Assembly: GCA_023473405.1 (NCBI GenBank)
Contig: JAMCZD010000055.1
Location: 1 to 7,298, forward strand
Direction of reading: 5' to 3'
DNA length: 7,298 nt
Source of the DNA: Candidatus Omnitrophota bacterium
Lineage (GTDB): Bacteria > Verrucomicrobiota > Verrucomicrobiia > Limisphaerales > UBA1319
Both the position numbers and the translations under genes were made by a program. Of the stretch, positions 5,929 through 7,298 are shown piece after piece. Each line of letters starts with the position of its first letter. Positions within the stretch are counted from its first letter, which is position 1. The notes under the pieces are model-generated. The model worked only from the letters and a program-made list of their open reading frames with translations, did no database searches and was not told where the DNA came from.

Positions 5929-7236
5929 ATGAGAATTGAGCGGCACTCCGAGCGCGGCCAGGTTTTGCTGGTGACCCTCGGGGTGTCGGCGGTGATCGGC
6001 ATGTTGCTGGTCAGTTACCTGCAATTCCTGGGCACGCAATATCGGGCCACAGTGCGGTCGCAAGCCTGGAATATGGCCTTGCCGGTGGCGGAAGCGGGGA
6101 TCGAGGAGGCCCTCACGCACCTTTATTACAACGGGCCGTCGAATTTGGAAACCAACGGTTGGACACTCGAGAACGGGCAATTCGTCAAGGACCGATCGTT
6201 GGGCGAGGATCATTATCGGGTAACCATCACGGGCAATAATTCGGTGGTGATTGTATCGCAAGGATTTACGCGGCTTCCCATCAGCACCAATTTCCTCTCG
6301 CGCAAGATACGGGTAACGGCGCGGCGCAGCGCGCTGTTGGTCAAGGCCATGGTGGCGAAGGAGGCGATCGACATGCACGGTAACAGCATTCGAACGGACA
6401 GCTTTGATTCAACCAACCCAAATTACAGCACTGGCGGGCGGTATGACCGGACCAAGGCCAGGGCGAACGGTGATGTGGCCACAAACTCCGGGTTGGTCAA
6501 CTCATTGAACCTGGGCAATGCCAATATCTGGGGGCATGTGGCAACCGGCCCGGGCGGCAGTGTGAGCGTTGGACCGAATGGGGCGGTCGGCGATGTCGAA
6601 TGGCAAACCACCGGTCAACACGGCGTCAAGCCCGGCTGGTCAACCGATGACATGAACGTGAGTTTCCCGGACGTGGCGGTCCCGTTTACCGGCGGTTATT
6701 CTACTCCCAGTCGCCAGCAGGTGGGGAACGCGTGGGTGGACCACGTGATCAGTTCGAGCGGCAACTGGTTGTTGCCGGGCTTGAGCGGGTCCTTGTTGGT
6801 GAGAAGCAACGTAAACGCGGTTCTCCTGGTGACCGGGGATATCAGCATTTCCGGCAAAGACTACATCCAGCTCGAATCGGGGTCGAGCTTGAAGCTTTAC
6901 ATGCAGGGCGAGGACGCGAGCATCAAGGGCCTGGGCGTGGTGAATACCAATGCCAACGCCACCAACTTCTTCTACTACGGTTTGCCGGGCAACACGAGCC
7001 TGGCGATCAGCGGCAACGGCCAGTTTACCGGGGTGATCTACGCTCCCAACGCCGACTTTACCCTGTCGGGCGGCGGCAACGACACCCAGGATTTCACCGG
7101 CGCCAGCGTGACCGAGACGGTGAACATGAACGGGCATTTCAATTTCCATTACGACGAAAACCTGGGCCGCCTCGACAACTCGAGGGGGTACATCGTTACC
7201 TCGTGGAATGAAATCCCGGTTTCAAGCGATGGATAA
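5929..7236 (+). CDS. PilX/GspK-like large minor pilin, copy 2 of tandem pair
   Basis: This 435-residue paralogue of the preceding protein aligns end to end without gaps; I count 278 identical residues (about 64%). It keeps the same layout: basic leader (MRIERHSERG), hydrophobic helix (about 11-32) lacking a +5 glutamate, PVAEAGIEEALTHLYYNGP (52-70), and the Gly/Asn-rich solenoid-like body with DSFDSTNPNYST (157-168), GDVATNSG (181-188), VATGPGGS (204-211), GPNGAVGD (215-222), GNGQFTGVIYAPNADF (362-377) and NGHFNFHYDENLGR (401-414). There is no cysteine. Conservation is uneven: residues 41-70 are nearly invariant, while the membrane helix and 91-120 have diverged. Both frames are intact, so both copies look functional. 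The start ATG at 5929 lies 11 bases after the previous stop with only a weak GAG-type binding site. It is the last operon gene visible. It could be an alternative tip subunit or one that pairs with copy 1; this is inference. Confidence 0.78.
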   Translation: MRIERHSERGQVLLVTLGVSAVIGMLLVSYLQFLGTQYRATVRSQAWNMALPVAEAGIEEALTHLYYNGPSNLETNGWTLENGQFVKDRSLGEDHYRVTITGNNSVVIVSQGFTRLPISTNFLSRKIRVTARRSALLVKAMVAKEAIDMHGNSIRTDSFDSTNPNYSTGGRYDRTKARANGDVATNSGLVNSLNLGNANIWGHVATGPGGSVSVGPNGAVGDVEWQTTGQHGVKPGWSTDDMNVSFPDVAVPFTGGYSTPSRQQVGNAWVDHVISSSGNWLLPGLSGSLLVRSNVNAVLLVTGDISISGKDYIQLESGSSLKLYMQGEDASIKGLGVVNTNANATNFFYYGLPGNTSLAISGNGQFTGVIYAPNADFTLSGGGNDTQDFTGASVTETVNMNGHFNFHYDENLGRLDNSRGYIVTSWNEIPVSSDG

Positions 7237-7253
7237 ATTATCCTCCGGGCCGG

Positions 7254-7298
7254 TTATTCGAAGATTTGATCCGCCGGAACAATCGTCACCGCCTCGGG
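7254..7298 (-). CDS. Possible C-terminal end of a convergent gene (partial)
   Basis: The minus strand is open from the right edge to a TAA at 7256-7254, giving PEAVTIVPADQIFE as the last 14 residues. The composition and codons look coding-like, and the stop lies 17 bases from the stop of the pilin operon, a common convergent arrangement. The fragment is too short to identify a family or to exclude chance. Confidence 0.3.
   Translation of the reverse strand, partial: PEAVTIVPADQIFE

Overview
The window reads as a piece of a moderately GC-rich, Gram-negative chromosome. Its gene styles suggest the phylum Verrucomicrobiota (Limisphaerales/Pedosphaera type): an OPT transporter with a large extra domain, short prepilins, and large PilX-like proteins carrying the FDSFDS / GDVATNS / GPNGAVGD / FHYDENLG motifs. 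That placement is inference from remembered family features. No rRNA or marker gene in the window fixes it.

Left part, minus strand (1-3088). Positions 1-457 encode the N-terminal 152 residues of RecF, the recombination mediator ATPase; the rest lies off the left edge. Upstream of it, in the same direction, lies an 847-residue OPT-family membrane transporter (545-3088). The two are separated by 87 bases holding a perfect 14-base palindrome and no clear terminator, so OPT then recF could be co-transcribed.

Middle (3089-3615). About 527 bases separate the divergent OPT gene and the plus-strand operon. I find no convincing gene here. The part next to the operon holds a 7-bp inverted repeat that touches a sigma-54-like -24/-12 element, and a Shine-Dalgarno AGGA seven bases before the first operon gene.

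Right part, plus strand (3616-7236). Four tightly packed genes form a minor-pilin/pseudopilin operon: a PilV/GspI-like prepilin, a PilW/GspJ-like prepilin overlapping it, and two adjacent 435-residue PilX/GspK-like proteins. The last two align without gaps at about 64% identity (hand count, 278 of 435) and are a tandem gene duplication. The order I-J-K-K' resembles the minor-subunit set that forms the tip of type II secretion pseudopili and type IV pili. No assembly ATPase, platform protein, secretin, prepilin peptidase or major pilin is visible, so these subunits probably rely on machinery encoded elsewhere.

Right edge (7237-7298). A 14-codon open stretch on the minus strand ending in TAA may be the C-terminus of a convergent gene. 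The most interesting content is the duplicated, beta-solenoid-like tip subunits and the large soluble insertion in the OPT transporter. I see no mobile element, CRISPR array, tRNA or rRNA.
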